Shown: positions 5,707 to 6,158 of the stretch, piece by piece
How positions within the stretch are numbered: position 1 is the stretch's first letter
Layout of the letters: every line of letters starts with the position of its first letter
NCBI GenBank assembly: GCA_036351575.1
Contig: JAZBPJ010000184.1
Span: 1-6,158 of the forward strand
Direction of reading: 5' to 3'
DNA: 6,158 bases
Source of the DNA: JABDPF01 sp036351575
Lineage (GTDB): Bacteria; Pseudomonadota; Gammaproteobacteria; Xanthomonadales; SZUA-36
The notes under the pieces: model-generated
Databases searched by the model: none
What the model saw: the letters and a program-made list of their open reading frames with translations, nothing else
Told to the model about the DNA's origin: nothing
Translations under genes and position numbers: made by a program

Positions 5707-6158
5707 ATGGCGGACCTGCCGGATACCGGCGCGGCGCAGCCGAAAAAGGACGAGCCCACGCCGGCCCGGATGCGGGCCTACGCTTACCGCCTGCTGGGGC
5801 GGCGCGAGTACAGCGTTTTTGAGCTGGGCCAGCGGCTGCGCCAGAAGTGGTCTGAATTCGAGCAGATCGACGCGCTGGCCGATGAACTGCTCGAGGCCCT
5901 GCAGGACGAGAACCTGCTGTCCGACGAGCGCTTTGTCGAATCCTTCGTTCGGTCCCGGGTGAACCGTCACCAGGGGCCGCTCAAGATAAAAGCCGCGCTG
6001 CGCGGCAAGGGCGTCTCCGACGCGCTGGTTTCAATGGAGCTGGAGGCGCGCTCCGGCGAATGGACCGGCCTGGCCCAGGAGTGGCTGGAGCGCAACCACT
6101 CCGGCCCCGTCGATTTCGATACCCGCAAGAAACTCTACCGCCGCCTGGCCAGCCGCGG
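5707..6158 (+). CDS. recX: recombination regulator RecX (3' end beyond window)
   Basis: The first 150 codons are present and the frame is still open at the window edge; complete gammaproteobacterial RecX proteins are roughly 150-170 residues, so only a short piece is missing. The three-helix RecX repeats are visible: RAYAYRLLGRREYSVFELGQRL (about 23-44), then NLLSDERFVESFVRSR followed by GPLKIKAALRGKGVS (about 69-104), then a third repeat ending KKLYRRLASR. RecX binds RecA filaments and limits their growth and activity. ATG at 5707 lies 2 bases after the recA stop and has no Shine-Dalgarno sequence, so translation probably depends on ribosomes finishing recA. An alternative in-frame ATG at 5770 would remove a charged 21-residue N-terminal tail. 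There is no room for the recA-recX spacer terminator known in E. coli. Confidence 0.93.
   Translation, partial: MADLPDTGAAQPKKDEPTPARMRAYAYRLLGRREYSVFELGQRLRQKWSEFEQIDALADELLEALQDENLLSDERFVESFVRSRVNRHQGPLKIKAALRGKGVSDALVSMELEARSGEWTGLAQEWLERNHSGPVDFDTRKKLYRRLASR

Overview
This window is a chromosomal housekeeping segment of a GC-rich gammaproteobacterium. The MutS, PncC, RecA, RecX and Hsp15 proteins all read as close relatives of their gammaproteobacterial counterparts, and the order mutS / pncC / recA / recX is the classic gammaproteobacterial DNA-repair neighbourhood. High GC and the presence of a ThpR-type 2H phosphoesterase between pncC and recA suggest a Chromatiales- or Xanthomonadales-like lineage, but the sequence does not fix the genus.

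Layout. Positions 1-119 hold a palindromic extragenic repeat cut by the left edge, then the upstream region of hslR (+), which encodes the ribosome-associated heat-shock protein Hsp15. Facing hslR is a very short convergent gap and a small two-helix membrane protein of the DUF2788 type (-). After a 120-bp spacer with a hairpin comes mutS (-), complete at 861 codons. A 68-bp divergent control region separates mutS from pncC (+). pncC overlaps thpR (+) by 4 bases. A 150-bp gap then carries a likely recA promoter, a palindrome overlapping its -10 element, a GC-rich leader hairpin and a strong ribosome binding site. recA (+) is complete. recX (+) begins 2 bases after the recA stop and runs off the right edge.

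How the genes relate. MutS starts mismatch repair. RecA carries out recombination and the SOS response, and RecX restrains RecA filaments. PncC deamidates NMN, which is a by-product of the NAD-dependent DNA ligase, so it fits a repair neighbourhood. ThpR (RNA 2H phosphoesterase/ligase) is a passenger or partner of unknown in vivo role. Hsp15 and the DUF2788 protein have no obvious link to repair.

I see no mobile element, CRISPR array, tRNA/rRNA gene or new multi-gene system. The points worth a second look are regulatory or small-scale. They are two long A-tracts inside mutS, a recA promoter without a canonical SOS box but with another palindrome, promoter-like elements 6-7 bases ahead of the hslR and mutS start codons with no Shine-Dalgarno sequence, and a composite palindromic repeat at the left edge.
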